Below, one piece after another: positions 1-5,183 of a stretch of 5,183 nucleotides of DNA. Each line of letters starts with the position of its first letter. Within the stretch, counting starts at the first letter, position 1. The notes below the pieces were generated by a model. It saw only the letters and a program-made list of their open reading frames with translations, did no database searches and was not told the DNA's origin. The DNA comes from Fidelibacterota bacterium (GTDB lineage: Bacteria > Pseudomonadota > Alphaproteobacteria > Rhodospirillales > Rhodospirillaceae), in contig CANJEU010000179.1 in assembly GCA_947473445.1 (NCBI GenBank), positions 1 to 5,183 of the forward strand. The letters run 5' to 3'. Both the position numbers and the translations under genes were made by a program.

Positions 1-234
1 AGTTCTTTCGTGTTGCCCGGCGGCGCTCCGGCCGCCGCCGCCCTGCACGTTGCGAGAACGATTATCCGGCGCGCCGAACGCGACATCACCGCGCTGATCC
101 AAAGCGAGGCGGTCAATCCGCAGGCGCTCATGTACACAAATCGCCTGTCCGATCATCTGTTCGTCCTGTCGCGGCACATTAATGCGAAGGGCGCGGGCGA
201 TGTGCTGTGGGTACCGGGCGCAAACCGAGGCTGA
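1..234 (+). CDS. pduO: PduO-type ATP:cob(I)alamin adenosyltransferase, C-terminal part (5' end outside window)
   Basis: The enzyme transfers the 5'-deoxyadenosyl group of ATP to cob(I)alamin, making adenosylcobalamin in the cytoplasm. The reading frame is open from base 1 and gives 77 residues before TGA; the family is usually about 190 residues, so the N-terminal ATP-binding part lies to the left. Visible family signatures are FVLPGG (residues 3-8 of the fragment), LHVAR followed by RRAER (15-27), NRLSDHLF (47-54) and the ending GDVLWVPG (66-73). The Arg and Glu of RRAER and the Asn, Arg and Asp of NRLSD match active-site positions of the human homologue MMAB. The GTG at 10 lies inside the conserved FVLPGG motif and is not a start. 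In alphaproteobacteria this gene often sits directly before etfBA, as here. It is unrelated to the BtuR/CobO type of adenosyltransferase. Identification is firm; the gene symbol is a convention. Confidence 0.93.
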   Translation, partial: SSFVLPGGAPAAAALHVARTIIRRAERDITALIQSEAVNPQALMYTNRLSDHLFVLSRHINAKGAGDVLWVPGANRG

Positions 235-259
235 AACCGCCGAGTCCGCACGGCCCGCC

Positions 260-276
260 ATGCTGCGATGCAGCAT
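260..276. repeat. Perfect 7-bp inverted repeat with 3-nt loop between pduO and etfB
   Basis: ATGCTGC (260-266) and GCAGCAT (270-276) are exact reverse complements around GAT. It lies 26 bases after the adenosyltransferase stop. The downstream bases (TAATTCG) are not a T-run, so it is not a classical intrinsic terminator. It could be an mRNA 3'-end hairpin for pduO or a DNA dyad bound by a regulator, being only 8 bases before a TTGACT box. The repeat is directly seen; its role is inference. Confidence 0.5.
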
Positions 277-284
277 TAATTCGT

Positions 285-313
285 TTGACTCCTTATAGGC
301 CACGAACTAGTTG
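285..313 (+). promoter_or_regulatory. Possible sigma-70-type promoter for etfBA
   Basis: TTGACT at 285-290 matches five of six bases of the -35 consensus. Seventeen bases later, TAGTTG (308-313) is a poor -10 hexamer, matching only the leading TA. The region lies about 95-125 bases before etfB in the only sizeable gap of the window, where a promoter for the etfBA pair is expected. The -10 overlaps a perfect 8-bp palindrome AACTAGTT (305-312), which could be an operator. An alternative -10, TATAGG at 294-299, has no matching -35. The call rests on one good hexamer and on position, so confidence is low. Confidence 0.3.
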
Positions 314-347
314 TGTTGCCCTTTCCGAACTGAAAAAACATGTGAAT

Positions 348-361
348 CCGGCATGCGCCGG
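348..361 (+). other. Small GC hairpin in the putative etfB leader
   Basis: CCGGC (348-352) pairs with GCCGG (357-361) around the loop ATGC. If transcription begins near 320, this hairpin lies in the 5' leader, 47 bases before the etfB ATG. It does not cover the ribosome-binding region and has no T-run. Short GC stems like this arise by chance in GC-rich DNA, so a function is not established. Confidence 0.3.
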
Positions 362-408
362 AGGCCCGCTGGACGCAGTTCAGAGGTTTTCGGGGAATAG
401 GCTCAAAC

Positions 409-1161
409 ATGAAGATACTCGTCGCTGTCAAACGTGTGGTCGACTACAACGTCAAAATTCGCGTCAAGGCGGATAAGACAGGCGTCGAACTCGCGAACGT
501 CAAAATGTCGATGAACCCTTTCGACGAAATCGCCGTCGAAGAAGCCGTGCGCCTCAAGGAAGCCGGCAAGGCCACTGAAATCGTAATCGTCAGCATCGGA
601 CCGACGGCCGCGCAGGAAACCATCCGCACGGCGCTGGCCATGGGCGGTGACCGCGGCATTCTCGTGCAGACGGACGCCGACGTTCAGCCGCTGGCGGTCG
701 CGAAGGTCCTAAAGGCCATCGCGGAGAAGGAAGCGCCGAACCTGATCGTGCTGGGCAAACAGGCCATCGACGATGATTCAAATCAGGTTGGTCAAATGCT
801 GGCGGCCCTGCTCGGCTGGCCGCAAGGCACGTTCGCCTCGAAGGTCGCCCTTGAAAGCGATGGCGTGGCCGTGACACGCGAAGTCGATGGGGGCCTTGAA
901 ACCATCAGCCTCAAGCTGCCCGCGGTCGTCACCACCGACTTGCGCCTTAACGAGCCGCGCTATGCGTCGCTGCCGAACATCATGAAGGCCAAGAAAAAGA
1001 CGATCGACATCATGGCGCCCGACGCCCTCGGTGTGGACGTCGCGCCGCGCCTTGCGACCCTTAAAGTGGAAGAGCCGCCAAAGCGTCAAGGCGGCGTGAA
1101 AGTCGCCGACGTCACGGCCCTTGTCGATAAATTGCGTAATGAAGCGAAGGTGCTCGGATAA
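409..1161 (+). CDS. etfB: Electron transfer flavoprotein subunit beta
   Basis: EtfB is the AMP-binding subunit of the soluble FAD-containing heterodimer that accepts electrons from acyl-CoA dehydrogenases and passes them to ETF:quinone oxidoreductase. The 250-residue product is full length and closely resembles mitochondrial ETF-beta. It starts MKILVAVKRVVDYNVKIRVK, then has SMNPFDEIAVEEAVRLKEAG (34-53), GKQAIDDDSNQVGQM (116-130, AMP-site region) and DLRLNEPRYASLPNIMKAKK (177-196). Leu188 corresponds to the anchor leucine of the recognition loop that docks acyl-CoA dehydrogenases (Leu195 in human ETF-beta), followed by the Lys-rich AKKK. The ATG at 409 is chosen because MKILV is the usual family N-terminus; the ribosome-binding site is weak (AGG at 399-401 or GGGGA at 392-396). 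The stop TAA shares one base with the etfA ATG, so the two are surely co-transcribed and probably translationally coupled. Similarity to the mitochondrial type argues for ordinary housekeeping ETF rather than the electron-bifurcating kind. Confidence 0.97.
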   Translation: MKILVAVKRVVDYNVKIRVKADKTGVELANVKMSMNPFDEIAVEEAVRLKEAGKATEIVIVSIGPTAAQETIRTALAMGGDRGILVQTDADVQPLAVAKVLKAIAEKEAPNLIVLGKQAIDDDSNQVGQMLAALLGWPQGTFASKVALESDGVAVTREVDGGLETISLKLPAVVTTDLRLNEPRYASLPNIMKAKKKTIDIMAPDALGVDVAPRLATLKVEEPPKRQGGVKVADVTALVDKLRNEAKVLG

Positions 1162-2090
1162 TGACCGCTCTCGTCCTTGCCGACCATGACAACGCCAGCC
1201 TGAAGGCGGCGACCTTAAGCGCGGTTACGGCCGCAATCCAAATGGGCGGCGACGTCCATATCCTCGTGGCCGGTCAAGGCTGCGCCGCCGCCGCACAAGC
1301 CGCCGCGAAGATCCCCGGCATCGCCAAGGTGCTCGTGGCCGACGCGGCACCCTATGCCAATGCGCTGGCCGAACCCCTCGCCGCGCTTATCGTGAGCCTT
1401 GCGGGTCCCTACAGCCACCTCGTGGCCCCGGCGACCAGTTCGGGCAAGAACGTGATGCCGCGCGTGGCCGCGCTGCTCGACGTCGCGCAGATCTCCGATA
1501 TCTCGGCGGTTGTGTCGCCCGATACGTTCGTGCGTCCGATCTATGCGGGCAATGCGCTCGCGACCGTTCAGTCCAAAGACGAAAAGAAAGTCGTGACCGT
1601 GCGCGGCTCGACCTTCGACAAGGCCAAGACCGATGGCGGTTCGGCGCCTGTCGAGAACGCCAATCCCGCGGCCGATCCCGGCGTCTCTACGTTTGTGAGC
1701 CAGGCACTGTCGAAATCTGAACGCCCTGAACTGACCTCGGCGCGCATCGTCGTGTCGGGCGGGCGCGGCATGGGTTCGGGCGAGAACTTCAAGATCATCG
1801 ATGCGCTGGCCGACAAACTGGGCGCCGGCGTGGGCGCCTCGCGCGCCGCCGTCGATGCAGGCTTTGTTCCCAATGACTATCAAGTCGGTCAAACCGGCAA
1901 GATCGTCGCGCCGGATTTATATATCGCGGTCGGCATTTCGGGTGCGATCCAGCATCTTGCGGGCATGAAGGATTCAAAAGTGATCGTTGCGATCAATAAG
2001 GATTCTGAAGCCCCGATCTTCCAGGTCGCCGACTACGGTCTCGTGGGCGATCTGTTCCAGATCGTTCCCGAGCTGACGAAATCGCTTTAA
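1161..2090 (+). CDS. etfA: Electron transfer flavoprotein subunit alpha
   Basis: EtfA provides most of the FAD site of ETF and pairs with EtfB. The 309-residue product has the usual bacterial length. Residues 1-185 are the N-terminal domain (APATSSGKNVMPRVAALL at 89-106). The C-terminal FAD domain has SGGRGMGSGENF (199-210), GASRAAVDAGFVPNDYQVGQ (225-244) with TGK following, and LYIAVGISGAIQHLAGMKDS (253-272), which is the PROSITE-type ETF-alpha signature. Arg228, Thr245 and His265 correspond to human ETF-alpha Arg249, Thr266 and His286, which surround the flavin, so the protein looks fully functional. Start: the ATG overlaps the etfB stop (TAATG) and gives the typical short MTALVLADHD N-terminus; GAAGG at 1146-1150 is a possible Shine-Dalgarno. 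A hairpin plus T-run follows one base after the stop codon. Confidence 0.97.
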   Translation: MTALVLADHDNASLKAATLSAVTAAIQMGGDVHILVAGQGCAAAAQAAAKIPGIAKVLVADAAPYANALAEPLAALIVSLAGPYSHLVAPATSSGKNVMPRVAALLDVAQISDISAVVSPDTFVRPIYAGNALATVQSKDEKKVVTVRGSTFDKAKTDGGSAPVENANPAADPGVSTFVSQALSKSERPELTSARIVVSGGRGMGSGENFKIIDALADKLGAGVGASRAAVDAGFVPNDYQVGQTGKIVAPDLYIAVGISGAIQHLAGMKDSKVIVAINKDSEAPIFQVADYGLVGDLFQIVPELTKSL

Positions 2091-2126
2091 GCGCCCGCGG
2101 CTCACTCGGGCCGCGCGTCCTTTTTT
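2091..2126 (+). terminator. Likely intrinsic terminator after etfA
   Basis: CGCGGC (2096-2101) pairs with GCCGCG (2110-2115) around an 8-base loop; C2095 can also pair with G2117 if C2116 is bulged. Six T follow at 2121-2126. An alternative stem GCCCG/CGGGC (2093-2097 with 2107-2111) is possible but weaker. The structure begins immediately after the etfA stop, the expected place for an operon end. Five bases between stem and T-run, and the modest 6-bp stem, leave room for partial readthrough into the next gene. Confidence 0.68.
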
Positions 2127-2137
2127 AGTTAGGTTGC

Positions 2138-2141
2138 AGGA
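2138..2141 (+). promoter_or_regulatory. Ribosome-binding site fixing the start of hbd
   Basis: AGGA at 2138-2141 is separated by 8 bases from ATG at 2150. An in-frame TTG at 2147, directly before the ATG, would extend the protein by one residue. The ATG is the more likely start because it is the stronger codon and is better spaced from AGGA. Confidence 0.6.
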
Positions 2142-2149
2142 CGGATTTG

Positions 2150-3052
2150 ATGACCCAAGCTGCCGCGAAGACGCCTATCACCATCGCCACCGTCGGCATT
2201 ATCGGCGCCGGACAAATGGGTGCGGGCATTGCGCATGTCTGCGCGCTCGGCGGCTTTGACGTCATGCTGTCGGACATCAATCCAGAGCAGTTGAAGAAAT
2301 GCGTTTCGAATATCGAGAAAAATATCGGGCGCCAGGTCAATAAAGGCTTCGTGAGCGACGCCGACAGAAATGCCGCTCTCGCACGCATCAAGACCACCAC
2401 GAGTTCGGCCGACCTCGGAGACCGCGACCTCGTCATCGAGGCGGCCACCGAACACGAAGAAACCAAGAAGAAGATTTTCCGCGACCTTTGTCCTTCGATG
2501 AAGAAGGACGCAATCTTGTGTTCCAACACCTCGTCCATTTCAATCACGCGGCTTGCGGCGGTGACAGACCGGCCGGAGCGGTTCATGGGTCTTCACTTCA
2601 TGAACCCGGTGCCGGTGATGAAACTGGTGGAACTTATCCGCGGCATCGCCACGGAAGAACATACGTTCGCGGCCGTGCGCGTCTTCGCCGAGAAGCTGGG
2701 CAAACACACCGTCTCGTCGGAAGACTTCCCCGCATTCATCGTCAACCGCGTGCTTATTCCGATGATCAACGAGGCGATCTACACGCTGTACGAGGGCGTC
2801 GGCACGGTGAAAGCCATCGACAGCGCCATGAAGCTCGGCGCCAATCATCCGATGGGCCCGCTGGAGCTTGCCGATTTCATCGGCCTCGACACCTGCCTTG
2901 CGATCATGTCGGTGCTGCACGACGGACTGGCCGATACCAAGTATCGCCCCTGCCCGCTGCTGGCCAAGTACGTCGAGGCCGGATGGCTGGGACGCAAAAC
3001 CGGTAAAGGGTTCTACGACTATAGTGGACCCGAACCCGTCCCGACCCGGTAA
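2150..3052 (+). CDS. hbd: NAD-dependent 3-hydroxybutyryl-CoA dehydrogenase
   Basis: The enzyme interconverts 3-hydroxyacyl-CoA (typically (S)-3-hydroxybutyryl-CoA) and acetoacetyl-CoA, in beta-oxidation of short chains or C4 acyl-CoA metabolism. The 300-residue product is full length for the single-function family (about 280-300). The N-terminal Rossmann domain has VGIIGAGQMGAGIAHV (15-30), with Gly19, Gly21 and Gly24 for the dinucleotide and Asp42 after strand 2, which favours NAD over NADP. DLVIEAATE (93-101) and SNTSSISIT (125-133) follow. Ser128, His149, Glu161 and Asn199 align by spacing with human HADH Ser137, His158, Glu170 and Asn208, so the catalytic set is complete. The C-terminal helical domain has FIVNRVLIPMINEAI (196-210), HPMGPLELADFIGLD (233-247) and GRKTGKGFYDY (281-291). 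There is no fused enoyl-CoA hydratase domain, so it is not FadB-like. Synteny with etfBA supports a role in acyl-CoA oxidation; a role in polyhydroxybutyrate or aromatic (PaaH) metabolism cannot be excluded. Only 14 bases separate it from the next gene. Confidence 0.95.
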   Translation: MTQAAAKTPITIATVGIIGAGQMGAGIAHVCALGGFDVMLSDINPEQLKKCVSNIEKNIGRQVNKGFVSDADRNAALARIKTTTSSADLGDRDLVIEAATEHEETKKKIFRDLCPSMKKDAILCSNTSSISITRLAAVTDRPERFMGLHFMNPVPVMKLVELIRGIATEEHTFAAVRVFAEKLGKHTVSSEDFPAFIVNRVLIPMINEAIYTLYEGVGTVKAIDSAMKLGANHPMGPLELADFIGLDTCLAIMSVLHDGLADTKYRPCPLLAKYVEAGWLGRKTGKGFYDYSGPEPVPTR

Positions 3053-3066
3053 CATCGCTGCTGCCC

Positions 3067-4770
3067 GTGTCCGCCACTTCCTCATCCTTGCCGCCCGCGG
3101 ACGCCCAAACGGATTCTTTGCTCAGCGCGATTGCGAATGGCGGAATGCGCGTCTACGCCATCCTGACGTTGTTGTGCGCGCTCCTTTACCTTCCCGGCCT
3201 CACATCGATCCCGCCTACGGACCGCGACGAAGCGCGGTTCATGCAGGCGACCAAGCAGATGATCGAGACCGGCGACTACATCAACATTCATTTCCAGGAC
3301 GAGCCGCGCAACAAGAAGCCGGCCGGAATCCACTGGCTTCAGACCGCGGCGGTGAAAATCGCGGGCCGGGATCTGTCCACCTTTTGGCCTTACCGCCTGC
3401 CCTCGGTGCTTGCCGCTTGGCTTGCTGTTCTGGCCTGTTACGCCTTCGGCCGGCGGCTGTTCGACCCGCGCACCGGCCTCATCGCGGCAATGGTGCTGGC
3501 CACGAGCTTCATGACCGTAATCGAAGCGCATATCGCCAAGACCGACGCGACGATGTTTGCCGCCACAACCCTGGCCATGGGTGCGCTCGCGCTCATGTAC
3601 GTCAACAGGACGCACGCGAAAACCGGCATCGGCCTCGCGTTATTATTCTGGCTGGCCATTGCCGCAGGGACCTTGATCAAAGGCCCGGTCTCGCTGGCCG
3701 TAGCGCTTGTCACCATCGCCGCGCTTGCCATCGCGGACCGGAGTGTCGTCTGGCTTAAGCAGACGCGTCCACTGCTGGGACTGCCGCTGGCGCTTGCCAT
3801 CACGCTGCCCTGGCTACTGGCGACCTCGGGCGATGCGGGGAAAAACAACTTCGTCGTGGAGGCCGTGCGCGGCGATCTGATCCCCAAACTGATCGGAGGT
3901 CAGGAAAGCCACGGCGCACCGCCGGGCGCGCATCTGGCCGCGGCGCTGATCACAACCTGGCCTTGGTCGCTTCTGCTTCCGTTCGCGGTCATCCTGGGAT
4001 GGCGCCAGCGGAACCAGCCGGCCGTACGTTTCTGCCTCGCCTGGCTGATGGCCACCTGGGTGTTGTTCGAAATCGTTCCGACCAAGCTTCCCCACTACAC
4101 CCTTCCCGCCTTCCCGGCGCTTGCCCTGCTCATCGCGCTCGCCGTGCAGAGCGCAACCTTACAGAACCTGATGCGCACCGTTGGCGGCCGCGCCTATCGC
4201 CTGCTCTGGGCGCTTGTCACGCTGGGGCTTGGGGCGGGAATTATTGCCGCGAGCAAAATTTATGGCGCCGACAGCCTGATCGCCGCGGGCTTTGCGGCGG
4301 CGGTGCTCGCCGCAAGCGCGGCCATCGCGCTGATGTCGTCGCGCACGCCGCAGCCGGTCCTGTTCATGACCACCGGTGCGGCGGCGTTCGCGGCGATCCT
4401 TTCCGCTGCGGTGTTGCCACGCCTTAACGATCTTGCGGTAAGTCCGCGCCTCGCCGCGGCTATCGCGCCCCATAGGGGTGCATCCGATCAGCCCGTGGCG
4501 ATGGCCGGATATAGCGAGCCGTCGGCCGTGTTTCTGCTGGGAACCGATACGATCCTCACGAGCACAGCCAGCGTCGTCGACCTCCTGATGGCCCATCCCG
4601 GCGCTGTGGGCGTGATCGAATCAGATCAGATCGAAGCCGTGACCCGCGCGGTTGCCGGCACGGGCCGCGCATTGCGCACGCTTGGCGACGTCGCGGGGTA
4701 TAATTATTCGCGCGGAGATCCCGTCGCCTTAAGCGTCGTCACCGTTGCCGCGCCGGAGGCGCAGCCATGA
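3067..4770 (+). CDS. ArnT/PMT-like membrane glycosyltransferase (GT83/GT39-type)
   Basis: This is a GT-C fold integral membrane transferase, expected to move a sugar from a polyprenyl-phosphate carrier to a lipid or glycan on the periplasmic face. The 567-residue product is near the ArnT length of about 550. About 12-13 hydrophobic segments run from residue 28 to 450, followed by a soluble C-terminal domain (about 455-567). Family signs: TDRDEARF (51-58) in the first external loop, with the acidic Asp-Glu pair expected for catalysis; NKKPAGIHWL (82-91); AKTD (157-160); LIKGPV (203-208); TKLPHYTLPAFPALALL (339-355); GYSEPSAVFLLG (481-492). The sugar and acceptor cannot be told from sequence: 4-amino-arabinose to lipid A is only the best-known case, and no arn biosynthesis genes are visible. 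The start is uncertain. GTG at 3067 is the first possible start after an in-frame TAG at 3022 but lacks a clear Shine-Dalgarno; ATG at 3145 (Met27) would still precede the first membrane segment. It follows hbd by 14 bases and overlaps the phosphatase gene. Confidence 0.88.
   Translation: MSATSSSLPPADAQTDSLLSAIANGGMRVYAILTLLCALLYLPGLTSIPPTDRDEARFMQATKQMIETGDYINIHFQDEPRNKKPAGIHWLQTAAVKIAGRDLSTFWPYRLPSVLAAWLAVLACYAFGRRLFDPRTGLIAAMVLATSFMTVIEAHIAKTDATMFAATTLAMGALALMYVNRTHAKTGIGLALLFWLAIAAGTLIKGPVSLAVALVTIAALAIADRSVVWLKQTRPLLGLPLALAITLPWLLATSGDAGKNNFVVEAVRGDLIPKLIGGQESHGAPPGAHLAAALITTWPWSLLLPFAVILGWRQRNQPAVRFCLAWLMATWVLFEIVPTKLPHYTLPAFPALALLIALAVQSATLQNLMRTVGGRAYRLLWALVTLGLGAGIIAASKIYGADSLIAAGFAAAVLAASAAIALMSSRTPQPVLFMTTGAAAFAAILSAAVLPRLNDLAVSPRLAAAIAPHRGASDQPVAMAGYSEPSAVFLLGTDTILTSTASVVDLLMAHPGAVGVIESDQIEAVTRAVAGTGRALRTLGDVAGYNYSRGDPVALSVVTVAAPEAQP
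4755..4759 (+). promoter_or_regulatory. Strong Shine-Dalgarno for the PAP2 phosphatase gene
   Basis: GGAGG at 4755-4759 lies 7 bases before ATG 4767, inside the end of the glycosyltransferase gene. This is the best ribosome-binding site in the window. It fixes the start of the phosphatase and supports its reading although the gene runs off the right edge. Confidence 0.75.
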
Positions 4771-5183
4771 TTTCCGATCCTCTCCACCGCACGCTCACCC
4801 TCTGGGGCATCGCGACCGCCGCCGTTGCGGCCGCACTGATCCATTGGGTGGACATTCCGATTGCGTCGTTCTTTTACGCGCAGCGCGAGACGCCGTGGGT
4901 GGCTTTCTTTTCGGCCATTACCGATTTCGCAAATGGCGTGATCTGGTACTCGGTCGCGCTGATCGGCATAATTGTCGCGGCGGTGCGCCACGGCAAACGC
5001 GCCAGGCGGCCCAATCCGCAGCGCCTGCGCCAGGAGATTCGCGCCTGGGTCTTCATGGCGGTCTCGATGGTGACCTCGGGCATCTTCATCAACGCGATGA
5101 AATTCGCCCTCGGCCGCCAGCGGCCGCGCTTCCTGTTCGGCGAAGAAAGCTCGTCGGGTTTTTATCCGTTCGCGACGAAAATC
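4767..5183 (+). CDS. PAP2-family membrane phosphatase, N-terminal part (3' end outside window)
   Basis: The frame is open from ATG 4767 to the window edge, giving 139 residues with no stop. Hydrophobic segments lie near residues 9-27, 59-73 and 94-111. Lys112, six residues, then Arg119-Pro120 (KFALGRQRP) is the first motif (K-x6-R-P) of the PAP2 phosphatase superfamily. The second and third motifs (PSGH and S-R-x5-H-x3-D) would lie beyond residue 139, so activity cannot be judged. The ATG overlaps the glycosyltransferase stop as ATGA, and GGAGG sits 7 bases upstream, so the two genes are translationally coupled. Members next to ArnT-like transferases usually act on lipid A phosphates (LpxE/LpxF-like) or on undecaprenyl pyrophosphate; which applies here is not determined. 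Confidence 0.88.
   Translation, partial: MISDPLHRTLTLWGIATAAVAAALIHWVDIPIASFFYAQRETPWVAFFSAITDFANGVIWYSVALIGIIVAAVRHGKRARRPNPQRLRQEIRAWVFMAVSMVTSGIFINAMKFALGRQRPRFLFGEESSSGFYPFATKI

Noticed and set aside
235..408. Possible cobalamin riboswitch or small RNA in the pduO-etfB gap
   Set aside because: I see no B12-box-like sequence and the gap is too short for a full cobalamin riboswitch. The two hairpins are small and separate.
207..476. 89-codon + strand open frame spanning the pduO-etfB gap and the etfB 5' end
   Set aside because: It overlaps both the pduO end and the etfB start in other frames, and its product has no recognisable domain or normal composition. It crosses the region that looks regulatory.
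1215..1892. 225-codon minus-strand open frame opposite etfA
   Set aside because: It lies wholly within the clearly real etfA gene. The product is rich in Arg, Gly and His, as expected of the antisense of GC-rich coding DNA, and shows no known domain.
2083..2093. 11-bp dyad CGCTT-T-AAGCG over the etfA stop codon
   Set aside because: The arms are only 5 bp, part of it is coding sequence, and it overlaps the better-supported terminator stem region.
2540..3085. 181-codon minus-strand open frame opposite hbd
   Set aside because: It is a shadow of hbd with biased Arg/His/Gly/Asp composition and no motif. Every convincing gene in the window is on the + strand.
2868..3758. 296-codon + strand open frame crossing the hbd/glycosyltransferase junction
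   Set aside because: It overlaps two well-supported genes in another frame and its translation is Arg/Pro/Ala-rich without domains. It does not indicate a fusion or frameshift.

Overview
The window is a dense, GC-rich stretch of ordinary bacterial chromosome with every gene on the + strand. Gene content and order (PduO-type cobalamin adenosyltransferase, etfB, etfA, 3-hydroxybutyryl-CoA dehydrogenase) and the very mitochondrial-like ETF sequences point to an alphaproteobacterium. This is inferred from gene families and synteny; there is no rRNA or other direct taxonomic marker. I see no mobile element, CRISPR array, tRNA, rRNA or phage gene.

Layout: (1) 1-234 is the C-terminal part of an ATP:cob(I)alamin adenosyltransferase cut by the left edge. 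(2) 235-408 is a 174-bp intergenic region with a perfect 17-bp hairpin or dyad, a possible TTGACT-type promoter overlapping an 8-bp palindrome, and a second small hairpin before etfB. (3) 409-2090 is etfB-etfA, joined by a 1-base TAATG stop/start overlap. (4) 2091-2126 is a GC-rich hairpin followed by six T, a likely intrinsic terminator. (5) 2150-3052 is a complete NAD-dependent 3-hydroxybutyryl-CoA dehydrogenase with all expected catalytic residues. (6) 3067-4770 is a polytopic ArnT/PMT-like lipid-linked-sugar glycosyltransferase. (7) 4767-5183 is the start of a PAP2-family membrane phosphatase that overlaps the glycosyltransferase by ATGA and is cut by the right edge.

The first four genes form a metabolic neighbourhood. 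ETF carries electrons from acyl-CoA dehydrogenases to the quinone pool, the hydroxyacyl-CoA dehydrogenase handles C4 beta-oxidation or polyhydroxybutyrate-type intermediates, and the adenosyltransferase makes the coenzyme B12 needed by methylmalonyl-CoA or ethylmalonyl-CoA mutases. The last two form an envelope module: a glycosyltransferase expected to use a polyprenyl-phosphate sugar, and a phosphatase of the type that acts on lipid A or undecaprenyl (pyro)phosphate.

I found no convincing undescribed system. The points worth a second look are the small regulatory structures before etfB, the terminator only 23 bp before the dehydrogenase start, and the substrate of the glycosyltransferase/PAP2 pair.
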